Below are positions 18,649-28,049 of a stretch of 64,000 nt of DNA, in pieces (position 1 is the stretch's first letter; each line of letters starts with the position of its first letter). Where the stretch lies: positions 110,214 through 174,213 of the forward strand of contig ONHG01000005.1 in NCBI GenBank assembly GCA_900317585.1. The letters are read 5' to 3'. The notes under the pieces are model-generated. The model was given only the letters and a program-made list of their open reading frames with translations. It searched no databases and was not told the DNA's origin. Position numbers and translations under genes: made by a program. The DNA comes from an uncultured Lachnospiraceae bacterium (GTDB lineage: Bacteria; Bacillota; Clostridia; Lachnospirales; Lachnospiraceae).

Positions 18649-18709
18649 ATATTGGTATAAAAATGCAAAAATAATGGTATTTATTGTATGCATAATGGTA
18701 TGTTATAAT
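18649..18709 (+). promoter_or_regulatory. Promoter of the raffinose operon with three direct repeats
   Basis: TTATTG (18681-18686) and TATAAT (18704-18709) are 17 bases apart. ATAATGGTAT occurs at 18671-18680 and 18692-18701 (21 bases start to start), and a one-mismatch copy, ATATTGGTAT, at 18649-18658. Direct repeats at two-turn spacing beside a weak -35 box are typical of AraC activators, so these are the likely sites of the adjacent regulator. Confidence 0.65.
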
Positions 18710-18758
18710 CGACTTATCAGGAAAAAGAGCAAATAAAACAGAAAAGGAGTGAAAAAAT

Positions 18759-20060
18759 ATGGCAAAAAGAAAGATTTGTCAGGCTATGGCGGTTGTGCTG
18801 GCACTCGGAATGTGCACTACAGGACTGACCGGATGTGGAAATGAAAAGCGGGCGGACGGAAAAACTGAGATTGAGGTGGTTTCTTATAAGCCGGAGGCTG
18901 TTAAGGCTTTCGAGAAGATTGAGAAGCGATTTAATGAGACTCACGATGATATTCACCTGACTATCTCATCTCCTAATGAGGCTATGACTATTTTAAAGAC
19001 ACGCTTCATCCGTGAGGATTATCCGGACATCATTGCAATCGGTGGAGATAGCAATTACTCAAACTTCCTGGATGCGGATTTGTTTGAGGATATCTCAGAT
19101 CTGGATGAAGTGGACACTGTGAAAGAGGCATATCTGGATATGGACAAGGAGCTTGAGTTCATTCCAAAGGACGGCATCTATGCACTTCCTTACGCCGCAA
19201 ATGCAGCAGGAGTGCTTTACAACAAGGATATGTTTGCGGAGAATGGCTGGGAGGTGCCTACAACCTGGAGTGAGTTTACAGCACTGTGTGATGAGATAAA
19301 GGAAAGCGGAACACTTCCTTTGTATCTGGGCTTTAAGGATACCTGGACCTGTCTGGCACCGTGGAATGCACTTGCAGTAGGTCTTTGTGATTCAGACACC
19401 TGCAATCAGGTAAATATGGGAAATATGACATTTGAGGAGGCATATTCGCCGGTTGCCGACAAGATACGCACATTGCTTGATTATGCAGAGGACAATCCAT
19501 ATGCTTACAGCTACAATGACGCATGTACAGCCTTTGCCAGAGGAGAATCTGCCATGTACACGATAGGAAGCTATGCTATCCCTCAGATTAAGTCGGTTAA
19601 TCCTGATATGAATATCGGTTCATTTACTTTCCCGGCAAATGATAATGAGGCTGACAATGTGTTAAATTCAGGAATAGATTTACAGTTTTCAGTTATGAAG
19701 GCCTGCAAAAATAAGGAAGCAGCATACGAGGTGCTTGAATATCTGTACAGCGATGAGACAATTCAGACATATCTGGATGATCAGGGCGGAATTGCCTGCA
19801 AGGATGGAGATTTCGCAATACCGGATACACTGGAGGATATGCAGGAGTACATAAAGGACAACCGTATGTCGGATTATCAGGATCACCATTATCCAAGCGA
19901 GATGAGCGTGGATGCCATGATTCAGACATATCTGCTTGATACAGGTGACAATGCAAAGGAGAAGTTCTTAAAGAAATTTGATTCAGACTGGAAGCGTTAT
20001 AACAGAGATCTGATTCGTGAAAAACAGGATTACCAGAAGGAACAGGAGGATGCAAAATGA
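18759..20060 (+). CDS. ABC sugar transporter, solute-binding lipoprotein (MsmE/RafE type)
   Basis: Family 1 extracellular binding protein, 433 aa. It has a lipoprotein signal peptide with lipobox LTGC (C26). Typical features are NEKR..EIEVVSYKPEA at the mature start and the PALPYAANAAGVLYNKDMF-like hinge stretch (YALPYAANAAGVLYNKDMFAENGWEVPTT region). Context (AraC, GH36/sucrose kinase, phosphorylase) points to raffinose-family oligosaccharides. The stop overlaps the first permease start by four bases. Confidence 0.92.
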   Translation: MAKRKICQAMAVVLALGMCTTGLTGCGNEKRADGKTEIEVVSYKPEAVKAFEKIEKRFNETHDDIHLTISSPNEAMTILKTRFIREDYPDIIAIGGDSNYSNFLDADLFEDISDLDEVDTVKEAYLDMDKELEFIPKDGIYALPYAANAAGVLYNKDMFAENGWEVPTTWSEFTALCDEIKESGTLPLYLGFKDTWTCLAPWNALAVGLCDSDTCNQVNMGNMTFEEAYSPVADKIRTLLDYAEDNPYAYSYNDACTAFARGESAMYTIGSYAIPQIKSVNPDMNIGSFTFPANDNEADNVLNSGIDLQFSVMKACKNKEAAYEVLEYLYSDETIQTYLDDQGGIACKDGDFAIPDTLEDMQEYIKDNRMSDYQDHHYPSEMSVDAMIQTYLLDTGDNAKEKFLKKFDSDWKRYNRDLIREKQDYQKEQEDAK

Positions 20061-20932
20061 AAAAGAAAATGTCAAATAGGGACAAAACATTCTGGGCAGT
20101 TGTGATACCTGTTGTGGTTTTATTTTTCGCATTCAACACACTGCCGATGATAAAGGGTGTGATTTACAGCTTTACAAACTACAAGGGCTATGGCTCATAT
20201 GATTATGTCGGACTTAGAAACTATACAGACCTGTTTACCGACGCCAGAGTCGGAAAGAGCTATCTGTTTACCTTTAAATATGCGATTGCAGGAACCGTAC
20301 TTGTAAATGTATTAAGCCTTGTAATGGCAGTTGCGTTAAACAGCAATATCCGCGGCAAGAGTGCATTAAGAGGTATTTATTTCGTACCGAATATCCTTGG
20401 CGGACTGGTTATTGGTTACATTTTCAGCTTTATTTTTACATATATTCTTCCGGCAGTAGGAAATACCTTCAACATCGGTTTCTTACAAAACAGTATTCTG
20501 GCGAGTGAAAAATATGCATGGATTGGTGTGCTGATCGTCGGGGTATGGCAGGCGGTTGCCATGAATACCATCATTTATATATCCGGACTGCAGACAGTGC
20601 CTGAGGATGTTTACGAAGCCAGCATGCTCGACGGAGCAGGCAAATGGAAACAGTTCTGGAAGGTTACATTTCCACTCGTTATGCCATTTGTTACAATCAA
20701 TCTGGTGCTCAGCACAAAGAACTTCCTCATGGTATTTGACCAGATTATGTCATTGACAAAGGGCGGCCCGGCGCAGAGCACTGAGTCAATCTCATACCTG
20801 ATTTACAGAAATGGTATGGATGGAGGACAGTTTGGCTTCCAGAGCGCAAACGCAGTAATTTTCTTTGTTGTAATTGTGGCTATTTCACTATTCCAGATGG
20901 GCGTTATGAATAAGAAGGAGGAACAGTTATAA
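20057..20932 (+). CDS. ABC sugar transporter permease (MsmF/RafF type)
   Basis: 291 aa with six membrane helices of the MalF type. The EAA loop reads YEASMLDGAGKWKQFWKVTFPLVMP, which docks to the shared ATPase. No ATPase gene lies in this operon, so an MsmK-type ATPase encoded elsewhere is expected. It starts by overlapping the binding-protein stop and ends one base into the next permease start. Confidence 0.93.
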   Translation: MKKKMSNRDKTFWAVVIPVVVLFFAFNTLPMIKGVIYSFTNYKGYGSYDYVGLRNYTDLFTDARVGKSYLFTFKYAIAGTVLVNVLSLVMAVALNSNIRGKSALRGIYFVPNILGGLVIGYIFSFIFTYILPAVGNTFNIGFLQNSILASEKYAWIGVLIVGVWQAVAMNTIIYISGLQTVPEDVYEASMLDGAGKWKQFWKVTFPLVMPFVTINLVLSTKNFLMVFDQIMSLTKGGPAQSTESISYLIYRNGMDGGQFGFQSANAVIFFVVIVAISLFQMGVMNKKEEQL

Positions 20933-21768
20933 TGAAAAAACAAAAAACAAACTTGGTACTAACCATCGTTTTAATATTGGGAACATTAACCGTATTTTTC
21001 CCGCTGTATATGGCTGTTATAATTGCCTTCAAGAAACCGAGTGAGATGACAAATGATGTCGCAGGAGCTCTTTCATTCCCTTCAAAGTGGAGCTTTTCAA
21101 ACTTCACAGAGGCTATGAAGGTGACTGATTTCTGGCATTCTCTCGGAAACAGCTTACTTATCACTATTGTGACCATTGTTCTCGCAATCCTTATCCATTC
21201 GATTGCAGGATATGTTATCGGACGAGGAATGGCAAGGAAAAAGAGCTTCCGTTTCATATATCTTTACATTGTAAGCGGTATGTTTGTGCCATTCTCAATT
21301 CTCATGATGCCTCTTGTAAAGCAGACTGCGCAGATGGGACTTGGAAACAGGGCAGGAGTTATCCTTTTATATCTTGTATTTTACATGCCAATGAATGTAT
21401 TATTATATAGTGGATACTTGAAAAATATCCCTATGGCACTTGAGGAGGCTGCAGACATCGATGGCGCAAGCACATGGACAACATACTGGAGAGTTGTATT
21501 TCCTATGATGAAGCCTATGCATGCGACAGTAGCCATCCTGACAGCACTCGGTACCTGGAATGATGTCATGACACCTCTTGTCATCATGTCAGGAACAGGA
21601 CAGAATACACTGCCGTTGGCACAGCTGAATTTCCAGACACAGTTTGGAACCAACTACAATCTGGCATTTGCATCATATATTCTGGCTTTGATACCGATAC
21701 TTATATTCTATATAATCTGCCAGAAGCAGATATTAAACGGTGTTGCAAACGGTGCAATCAAGGGATAA
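20932..21768 (+). CDS. ABC sugar transporter permease (MsmG/RafG type)
   Basis: 278 aa, six helices of the MalG type. The EAA loop reads LEEAADIDGASTWTTYWRVVFPMMKP, and the C-terminus ends QKQILNGVANGAIKG, as is typical for this subunit. It is translationally coupled to the preceding permease through the TAATG overlap. Confidence 0.93.
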   Translation: MKKQKTNLVLTIVLILGTLTVFFPLYMAVIIAFKKPSEMTNDVAGALSFPSKWSFSNFTEAMKVTDFWHSLGNSLLITIVTIVLAILIHSIAGYVIGRGMARKKSFRFIYLYIVSGMFVPFSILMMPLVKQTAQMGLGNRAGVILLYLVFYMPMNVLLYSGYLKNIPMALEEAADIDGASTWTTYWRVVFPMMKPMHATVAILTALGTWNDVMTPLVIMSGTGQNTLPLAQLNFQTQFGTNYNLAFASYILALIPILIFYIICQKQILNGVANGAIKG

Positions 21769-21807
21769 TTTTTAAACACTATTTTAACAATAATATGGGG
21801 TGATTTT

Positions 21808-24648
21808 ATGGCAATTATATTTAATCCAAACAAGAAAATTTTTACTTTACAGACAGCTCACACCACATATCAGATGCAAATAGACAGACTTGGCTATCTG
21901 CTGCATCTGTACTACGGAGCAAAAAGCATATGTGATATGGACTATGTGCTGACATATGCTGACAGAGGCTTTTCAGGCAATCCTTACGCAGCAGGCATGA
22001 ACCGTACATATTCGCTTGATACGCTACCACAGGAGTATCCGACTCTTGGCACAGGCGATTTCAGAAATATTGCGCTTGATATTAAAAACGAACAGGGTAC
22101 TGAGAGTGTTGAGCTTCTTTATAAGAGTCATGAAATCAGAGACGGAAAATACGCTCTAAAGGGACTTCCGGCAGTGTGGGCATCTGATGATGAAGCGCAG
22201 ACTCTTGAAATAGTTCTTGGCGATGATATCGCAGGCATTGAGGTGCATCTGCTCTATGGTGTGCTCGAGGCTTGTGATGTCATCACAAGAAGTGTGCTCA
22301 TTAAAAATACAGGCAGTGGGAATATTACAATTGAGAAGGCTCATGCTGCATGTCTGGATATGGTTTACGGAGACTATGATGTGCTCAGGTTCTACGGAAA
22401 GCATGCCATGGAGCGCAATCTTGAGCGCACACACTTAGGACACGGCACACTTTCATTCGGAAGCCGCAGAGGAACATCGAGCCACCAGTACAATCCGGCG
22501 GTTATTCTCGCACAGCGCGATACTACAGAAAATGCAGGAGACTGCTATGGTATGCTTTTTGTATACAGTGGCAACTTCTCATGTGAGGCAGAGAAGGATC
22601 AGATTAACCAGACCCGCCTTTTAATGGGGCTTTCCGATGAGCTGTTTTCATATCCGCTTGCGGCAGGAGAGACCTTTACAGTACCTGAGGTGATTATGTC
22701 ATACTCGGCAGACGGTTTCTCACAGCTTTCCCATCAGTACCACACCTGCATCAGTGAGCATGTGTGCAGGAGCAGATTTGCACATGAGGTAAGACCGGTG
22801 CCCATCAATAGCTGGGAGGCTGCTTACTTTGACTTTACCGGTGATACGATAGTAGACCTTGCAAAGGAGGCCGCATCACTGGGCATAGATATGGTGGTCA
22901 TGGATGACGGCTGGTTTGGAAAGAGAGATGATGATAATTCATCACTCGGAGACTGGTTTGTGAATGAGAAAAAGCTTGGCGGAACGCTTTCAGAGCTCAT
23001 TGACAGAGTGCATGCACAGGGAGTGAAGTTTGGAATATGGATTGAGCCTGAGATGGTAAATGAGGACAGTAATCTGTACAGAGAGCATCCTGACTGGGCT
23101 ATCCGGATTCCTGGAAAGCTTCCTGTACGCTCAAGAAACCAGCTTCTCTTGGACTTTTCGAGAAAAGAAGTAAGGGACAATATTTTCGATCAGATCTGTG
23201 CAGTGTTTGACCAGGGAAAAATCGACTATGTGAAGTGGGACATGAACAGAAGCATGGCTGATGTGTATGCAGGAAATCTTGCATACGACTACGTGCTTGG
23301 AGTGTATGATTTTATGGAGCGTCTGGTGACAAGATATCCGGATATACTTCTTGAGGGCTGCAGCGGTGGCGGTGGACGATTTGATGCAGGCATGCTCTAC
23401 TACAGTCCACAGATATGGTGCAGTGACAATACAGATGCCATAAACCGTACAAGAATACAGTATGGCACATCGTTCTTCTATCCGGTATCATCCATGGGAG
23501 CGCATGTATCGGCAGTGCCAAATCATCAGACCGGCAGAGTGACAAGCCTTAAAACAAGAGGCATTACAGCCATGGCAGGAACCTTTGGCTATGAGCTGAA
23601 TCCGGCACTTCTGTCAGATGAGGAAAAGGAAGAAATCAGAGAGCAGATCAAGACCTTTAAGAAGTTTGAGATGATTATAAATGAGGGCACCTACTGGCGC
23701 CTTACAAGTCCGTTTGAGGATGAGGTGGCTGCGTGGATGTCTGTCTCAAGGGCAAAGGACAGGGCACTTGTGAGCGTGGTTCGTCTGTATGCGGAGGCAA
23801 ATGCGCCAGCATGCTATGTGAAGCTTAAGGGCTTGGAGTCTGATGCAGTATATATTGAGGAAAATACCGGCAGGCAGTACACAGGTGCAGCACTGATGAA
23901 TGCAGGAATACCGCTTCCGTTTGCCGTAAAGGAGTATGAGGCATATCAGTTTTCATTTATCAGGCTTGATGAGGCAAAGAAGCTGTATGATGAGATAAAG
24001 AAGGTGTGTGGCAATCTAAAATTAAGTGAGGCTGACAATGCAGATAGTTCTTCTGATAAACGTATTGTAATAAGCATCTACGGCGGCTCAGGCTCAGGAA
24101 AGACAACGATTGCAGCAGCCCTGCAGCAGTATTTTTTGAAGGATAATACAGCCTGCTATGTGCTGACCGGGGACAATTATCCACACCGTATCCCGATGAG
24201 AAACGACGAGGAACGCCTTAATGTGTATAACGAGTCCGGCGAGGAGGGCTTACGTGGATATCTTGGAACACCTAAGGAGATTGACTTTGACAGGATTAAC
24301 AAGGAGCTTTCAGAGTTTAAGGCAGGAAAAGATATAATTGAGATAAAGCATATGGGCCGCGAGGACGGTGATATCTCATATGACGAAACTGATTTTACAG
24401 GAATTAAAGTGCTCATCCTGGAGTGGACCCACGGAGGAAGCGAATACCTTAAGGGTGTTGATATACCTGTATTTTTGGAGAGTTCGCCTGAGGAAACTAA
24501 GGCGCGCCGCATTAAGAGAGGACGTGACGAAAACTCCGCAAGCCCTTTCATATGCCGCGTGGTAGAATTGGAGCAGGAAAAACTTGATTTACAGGGTAAA
24601 AATGCGCGTATCGTAGTTGGAAAGGATGGCAAAGTCTATGAACAATAA
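21808..24648 (+). CDS. agaSK: Alpha-galactosidase / sucrose kinase fusion (AgaSK type)
   Basis: 946 aa, two enzymes in one chain. Residues about 1-735 are a GH36 alpha-galactosidase: nucleophile D478 in KWDMNR, acid/base D540 in WCSDNTDA, and CSGGGGRFD between them. Residues about 750-946 are a uridine-kinase-like P-loop domain (GGSGSGKTT near 759-767). The same architecture is known from Ruminococcus gnavus AgaSK, which hydrolyses raffinose and phosphorylates the released sucrose to sucrose-6-phosphate. It follows the transporter by 40 bases and overlaps the phosphorylase gene by about 11. No signal peptide, so it is cytoplasmic. Confidence 0.93.
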   Translation: MAIIFNPNKKIFTLQTAHTTYQMQIDRLGYLLHLYYGAKSICDMDYVLTYADRGFSGNPYAAGMNRTYSLDTLPQEYPTLGTGDFRNIALDIKNEQGTESVELLYKSHEIRDGKYALKGLPAVWASDDEAQTLEIVLGDDIAGIEVHLLYGVLEACDVITRSVLIKNTGSGNITIEKAHAACLDMVYGDYDVLRFYGKHAMERNLERTHLGHGTLSFGSRRGTSSHQYNPAVILAQRDTTENAGDCYGMLFVYSGNFSCEAEKDQINQTRLLMGLSDELFSYPLAAGETFTVPEVIMSYSADGFSQLSHQYHTCISEHVCRSRFAHEVRPVPINSWEAAYFDFTGDTIVDLAKEAASLGIDMVVMDDGWFGKRDDDNSSLGDWFVNEKKLGGTLSELIDRVHAQGVKFGIWIEPEMVNEDSNLYREHPDWAIRIPGKLPVRSRNQLLLDFSRKEVRDNIFDQICAVFDQGKIDYVKWDMNRSMADVYAGNLAYDYVLGVYDFMERLVTRYPDILLEGCSGGGGRFDAGMLYYSPQIWCSDNTDAINRTRIQYGTSFFYPVSSMGAHVSAVPNHQTGRVTSLKTRGITAMAGTFGYELNPALLSDEEKEEIREQIKTFKKFEMIINEGTYWRLTSPFEDEVAAWMSVSRAKDRALVSVVRLYAEANAPACYVKLKGLESDAVYIEENTGRQYTGAALMNAGIPLPFAVKEYEAYQFSFIRLDEAKKLYDEIKKVCGNLKLSEADNADSSSDKRIVISIYGGSGSGKTTIAAALQQYFLKDNTACYVLTGDNYPHRIPMRNDEERLNVYNESGEEGLRGYLGTPKEIDFDRINKELSEFKAGKDIIEIKHMGREDGDISYDETDFTGIKVLILEWTHGGSEYLKGVDIPVFLESSPEETKARRIKRGRDENSASPFICRVVELEQEKLDLQGKNARIVVGKDGKVYEQ

Positions 24649-26113
24649 ACCTATGCTTAATGCATATCCTGACAGTCTGGGCGGTAAGCTTTCCGATATC
24701 GCAGCGCTGCTAAAAAAGAAGGAAATGCAGGACACATTTTCATCATTTTATATCCTGCCAAGCCTGTATCATTCGGATTTGGACCGCGGATTTTCGGTCG
24801 TGGACTACAATCTGAATGAGGAGCTTGCGACAATAGAGGATTTATCGCAATTGAAGGAGCTGGGGATTGACTTAAAGCTTGATTTTATTTTAAACCATGC
24901 TTCGGCACAGTCACCACAGTTCAAGGATCTTGTTGAAAAGGGCGATGAGTCTGAGTACCGGGATTTTTTCATAGACTGGAACAAGTTCTGGGAAGGTCAT
25001 GGAGTCATGACGGACGAGGGCTACATACAGCCTGATGAGTCATGCTTAAAGCAGATGTTTTTCAGAAAGCCGGGGCTTCCGATTCTCATGGTTGAGTTTC
25101 CGGATGGACGAAGGGTGCCATACTGGAACACATTTTACCAGGAGGTGCATGGCAGAGATTATCTGGGACAGATGGATTTAAATATAAAGTCCGAAAAGGT
25201 GTGGGATTTCTATCGTGAAACACTTAAAAAAATAGCATCCTACGGTGCGGCTATTGTACGGCTTGATGCATTTGCCTATGCGCCTAAAGCACCGGGGAAA
25301 AAGAATTTCATGAATGATCCTGAGACCTGGGAATTTCTACAGCAGATTCATGAGCTTGCAGCTCCGCTTGGGCTGACTCTGCTGCCTGAAATACATGCGG
25401 CATATGAGGAGAAAATATACAAAACCCTTGCAGATAAGGGCTATGCCACATATGATTTCTTTTTACCGGGACTGGTAATTGATGCGATTGAGAACAGGAG
25501 AGCAGATTACCTTGCAAAATGGGCGCGTGAGGTTGTGGATGATAAAATCTCCACTGTCAATATGCTTGGCTGCCATGACGGCATACCTCTTCTGGACTTA
25601 AAGGGTCTGCTTCCGGAGGACGATATTCGCTCGCTTATAGATTTGATTGTATCTCGTGGCGGCATGGTCAAAAATCTTCATGGACAGAAGAATATATATT
25701 ATCAGGTCAATGCCACATATTACAGTGCGCTTGGTGAGTCTGACAGCAAAATGCTTCTGGCCCGTGCTATTCAGATGTTCATGCCGGGCAAGCCGCAGGT
25801 ATGGTATCTGGATCTCTTTGCAGGCAAAAATGACCATGAGGCGGTAAGACGTGCAGGAGAATCAGGACACAAGGAAATCAACAGAACAAACCTTAGTGCC
25901 TCCGATATAAGGGAGGCACTAAAAAAGAATGTTGTCACGAAGCAGCTTGAGCTGCTTCGCATGAGAAATACCCATAAGGCATTTGAGAAGGGGACTGTCA
26001 TAACAGTAGCAGGAGAAGGACCAAAGCTCTCAATCCGCTATGATAACGGTGAAGCATATGCGCTTCTAACGGTGGATTTTGAAGCCGGAGCGTATGAGAT
26101 AGAGCTGAGCTGA
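24638..26113 (+). CDS. GH13_18 sucrose-6F-phosphate phosphorylase or sucrose phosphorylase
   Basis: About 491 aa of the sucrose phosphorylase family. The nucleophile Asp lies in RLDAFAYAPKAPGKKN, the general acid Glu in LLPEIHAAYEEK, and the third acidic residue in GCHDGIPLLDLKG. After AgaSK makes sucrose-6-phosphate, this enzyme would yield glucose-1-phosphate and fructose-6-phosphate; a 6F-phosphate-specific member is known from the R. gnavus agaSK locus. The specificity is inferred from context. I chose ATG 24638; 24626 and 24653 are alternatives. Confidence 0.88.
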   Translation: MNNKPMLNAYPDSLGGKLSDIAALLKKKEMQDTFSSFYILPSLYHSDLDRGFSVVDYNLNEELATIEDLSQLKELGIDLKLDFILNHASAQSPQFKDLVEKGDESEYRDFFIDWNKFWEGHGVMTDEGYIQPDESCLKQMFFRKPGLPILMVEFPDGRRVPYWNTFYQEVHGRDYLGQMDLNIKSEKVWDFYRETLKKIASYGAAIVRLDAFAYAPKAPGKKNFMNDPETWEFLQQIHELAAPLGLTLLPEIHAAYEEKIYKTLADKGYATYDFFLPGLVIDAIENRRADYLAKWAREVVDDKISTVNMLGCHDGIPLLDLKGLLPEDDIRSLIDLIVSRGGMVKNLHGQKNIYYQVNATYYSALGESDSKMLLARAIQMFMPGKPQVWYLDLFAGKNDHEAVRRAGESGHKEINRTNLSASDIREALKKNVVTKQLELLRMRNTHKAFEKGTVITVAGEGPKLSIRYDNGEAYALLTVDFEAGAYEIELS

Positions 26114-26203
26114 TGAAATCAGATTACTCATACATAATGTGTTTAGCAGATGGACAGAGCTTGTATTGAGTAATTGCATAAATGAAAAGTATAAAATCAA
26201 GCA

Positions 26204-26231
26204 GGGAACCGGATTTTCCGGTTCCTTTTTT
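26204..26231 (+). terminator. Rho-independent terminator of the raffinose operon
   Basis: GGAACCGGA (26205-26213) pairs perfectly with TCCGGTTCC (26217-26225) and is followed by six or more Ts. Confidence 0.92.
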
Positions 26232-26278
26232 GATGCAAAAAATTATAAACATCCAGTATTTATCAGTGGTTAAGTAAG

Positions 26279-26292
26279 TGTAAACGATTTCA
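26279..26292 (+). promoter_or_regulatory. Cre-like/LacI-family operator, copy 1
   Basis: TGTAAACGATTTCA fits the catabolite-response consensus TGWNANCGNTNWCA at every fixed position. An identical site lies 102 bases downstream. It could be bound by CcpA or by the LacI protein at the far end of this operon (31745-32821). Confidence 0.65.
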
Positions 26293-26380
26293 TAAAATTC
26301 TTTGATTTGATGAAAAAAGGCGGTTTATGCTAAGAAATCATACCAAAACAGTATGAAAAACAGATAAAAGAGAAATGTTT

Positions 26381-26434
26381 TGTAAACGATTTCATGAATT
26401 ATCTTTGAAAATGTATACCTCCGGTGTTTATAAT
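26381..26434 (+). promoter_or_regulatory. Cre-like operator copy 2 and promoter of the thioredoxin/ABC/ASST operon
   Basis: TGTAAACGATTTCA at 26381-26394 ends 10 bases before the -35 box TTGAAA (26405-26410). The -10 box TATAAT is at 26429-26434, spacing 18. A site directly upstream of -35, paired with a second 102 bases away, would suit looping repression or activation. Confidence 0.68.
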
Positions 26435-26483
26435 GCACTCAAGCAAACGAGCTACAGCCGTTGCGGGAAGGAGAACGACAAGG

Positions 26484-26804
26484 ATGAAAGAATTAACTAA
26501 CAGAAATTATTTTGAACACATTAATGATAAATCGGGCATAAGTATATTGGAATTTTATTCTCCATCCTGTACACATTGCAAAAAGATGGAAGGAGCACTT
26601 ACTAAGTTAGAGGAAGCAAAAGAAGTGGATGCCGCCTTTATTAAATGTAATACAGCGGATGAAGTGGCACTGGCACTCAGATATGATATCAGCTCAGTTC
26701 CTACAATTGTCATATTAAATGGTGATAAAGAGGTAAACAGATTTATCGGTTTTACACATCCTCTGATACTTAAGGATGCGGTCTTAAAATTACAAAAACA
26801 GTGA
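26484..26804 (+). CDS. Thioredoxin-like protein
   Basis: 106 aa, a single thioredoxin fold. The active site is CTHC in FYSPSCTHCKKME rather than the classical CGPC, and the cis-Pro lies in SVPTIVIL. Cytoplasmic, with no signal peptide. ATG 26484 has AAGGAG 10 bases upstream; the longer frame from 26424 runs through the -10 box and is rejected. It is the first gene of an operon with a sulfonate/sulfate-type importer and an arylsulfotransferase, so a reducing role in sulfur metabolism is possible, but this is inference. Confidence 0.85.
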   Translation: MKELTNRNYFEHINDKSGISILEFYSPSCTHCKKMEGALTKLEEAKEVDAAFIKCNTADEVALALRYDISSVPTIVILNGDKEVNRFIGFTHPLILKDAVLKLQKQ

Positions 26805-26853
26805 TTGTTCATATGAAATAATTACATGCAATATTTTAATTCAGGAGGCAGCG

Positions 26854-28008
26854 ATGTATATCGAGTTAGAACATATATCAAAATATTTCGGAACCTTTAA
26901 AGCATCCGATGATGTGAGCTTTGGAATAGAAAAAGGAAAGCTTGTTGGTCTGCTCGGACCAAGCGGAAGCGGAAAGACAACGATACTTCGGATGCTTGCA
27001 GGGCTTGAAAAGCAGGATGAGGGCGATGTGATAATAGACGGTAAAAACGTAAATGCACTTACACCTGATCAGAGGAAAATAGGATTTGTTTTTCAAAGCT
27101 ATGCGCTTTTTCCTTATATGACAGTTTATGACAATATAGCGTACGGTTTGAAAGTACAAAAGAGGGATAAGAAGTTTATAAAAAACAGGGTTCACGAGTT
27201 ATTAGATCTGGTTGGTCTGCCTGGAGTGGAAAAAAGATATCCAAATCAGTTAAGCGGTGGACAACGGCAAAGAATAGCGCTTGCAAGGGCACTGGCGCCA
27301 CAGCCGGAAGTACTATTGCTGGATGAACCGTTTGCGGCAATCGATGCAAAGGTCCGAAAAGAATTAAGAACGTGGCTTCGTGAAACTATCGACAAGGTCG
27401 GTATCACAAGCATATTTGTGACACACGATCAGGATGAGGCAATAGAGATTGCAGACGAGATAATCATTACAAATAAGGGGCGCATAGAGCAGGTTGGAAA
27501 CCCGGTAGATATATATGAAAATCCGAGAACTCCGTTTGTGGCACAGTTTATCGGACAGTCCGCAGTCATAAAAGACTTCGGAAAATTAAAAGGCTTTGAG
27601 AAAGAAAATGACAGCCAGTACGGGGTGATAAGACCGGAGTTTGTGGAGATATCTGATAGTACAGATCAAATCAGAAGAAACGAAAATTTCACAAATAAAG
27701 ATGAATTTTCCCAGGCTTCAGTGGATAAAAGTAATGCATTAGAAAATGAAATTATTGCGAATACCGCTGCAGACTCAGCCTACGAGGATGGCATCATAGA
27801 GGAAGTACTTTTCAGAGGAAATACCTATGAGATAAAGGTTAGGATAGGCGACATCACAGTAACCGGAAAAACCTCTGTAAGTACCGGAAAACGAACTCGC
27901 GGAGAACATATAAAGGTGCTCATAAAACAGCTTTATATCATAGAAGGAGAGCATACGCAGATAGTAAAGAACAAGGCATTTGATGACAGTCAGATATATT
28001 ATATTTGA
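26854..28008 (+). CDS. ABC transporter ATP-binding protein, sulfate/sulfonate type
   Basis: 384 aa. Walker A is GPSGSGKTT, Q-loop FVFQSYALFP, signature LSGGQRQR, Walker B VLLLDEPFAA and switch VTHDQDEA. The C-terminal part (about 240-384) is a TOBE-like regulatory domain as in CysA/PotA-type ATPases, with a low-complexity acidic insert. It pairs with the SsuC-like permease and NMT1/SsuA-like binding protein that follow. Confidence 0.9.
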   Translation: MYIELEHISKYFGTFKASDDVSFGIEKGKLVGLLGPSGSGKTTILRMLAGLEKQDEGDVIIDGKNVNALTPDQRKIGFVFQSYALFPYMTVYDNIAYGLKVQKRDKKFIKNRVHELLDLVGLPGVEKRYPNQLSGGQRQRIALARALAPQPEVLLLDEPFAAIDAKVRKELRTWLRETIDKVGITSIFVTHDQDEAIEIADEIIITNKGRIEQVGNPVDIYENPRTPFVAQFIGQSAVIKDFGKLKGFEKENDSQYGVIRPEFVEISDSTDQIRRNENFTNKDEFSQASVDKSNALENEIIANTAADSAYEDGIIEEVLFRGNTYEIKVRIGDITVTGKTSVSTGKRTRGEHIKVLIKQLYIIEGEHTQIVKNKAFDDSQIYYI

Positions 28009-28049
28009 TGAAATATTTACCATTAAAAATCAGAAGGGAGCGATGAACT

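Larger units (their letters stand above)
26114..26483 (+). other. Intergenic region between the raffinose and arylsulfotransferase operons
   Basis: 370 bases holding the terminator of the raffinose operon (26204-26231), two identical cre-like operators (26279 and 26381), a promoter (26405-26434) and a ribosome site (AAGGAG, 26468). The rest is AT-rich with no other structure noticed. Confidence 0.7.

Noticed and set aside
26424-26483. Longer thioredoxin start at 26424
   Set aside because: That segment contains the -10 box of the promoter and lies upstream of the AAGGAG ribosome site.
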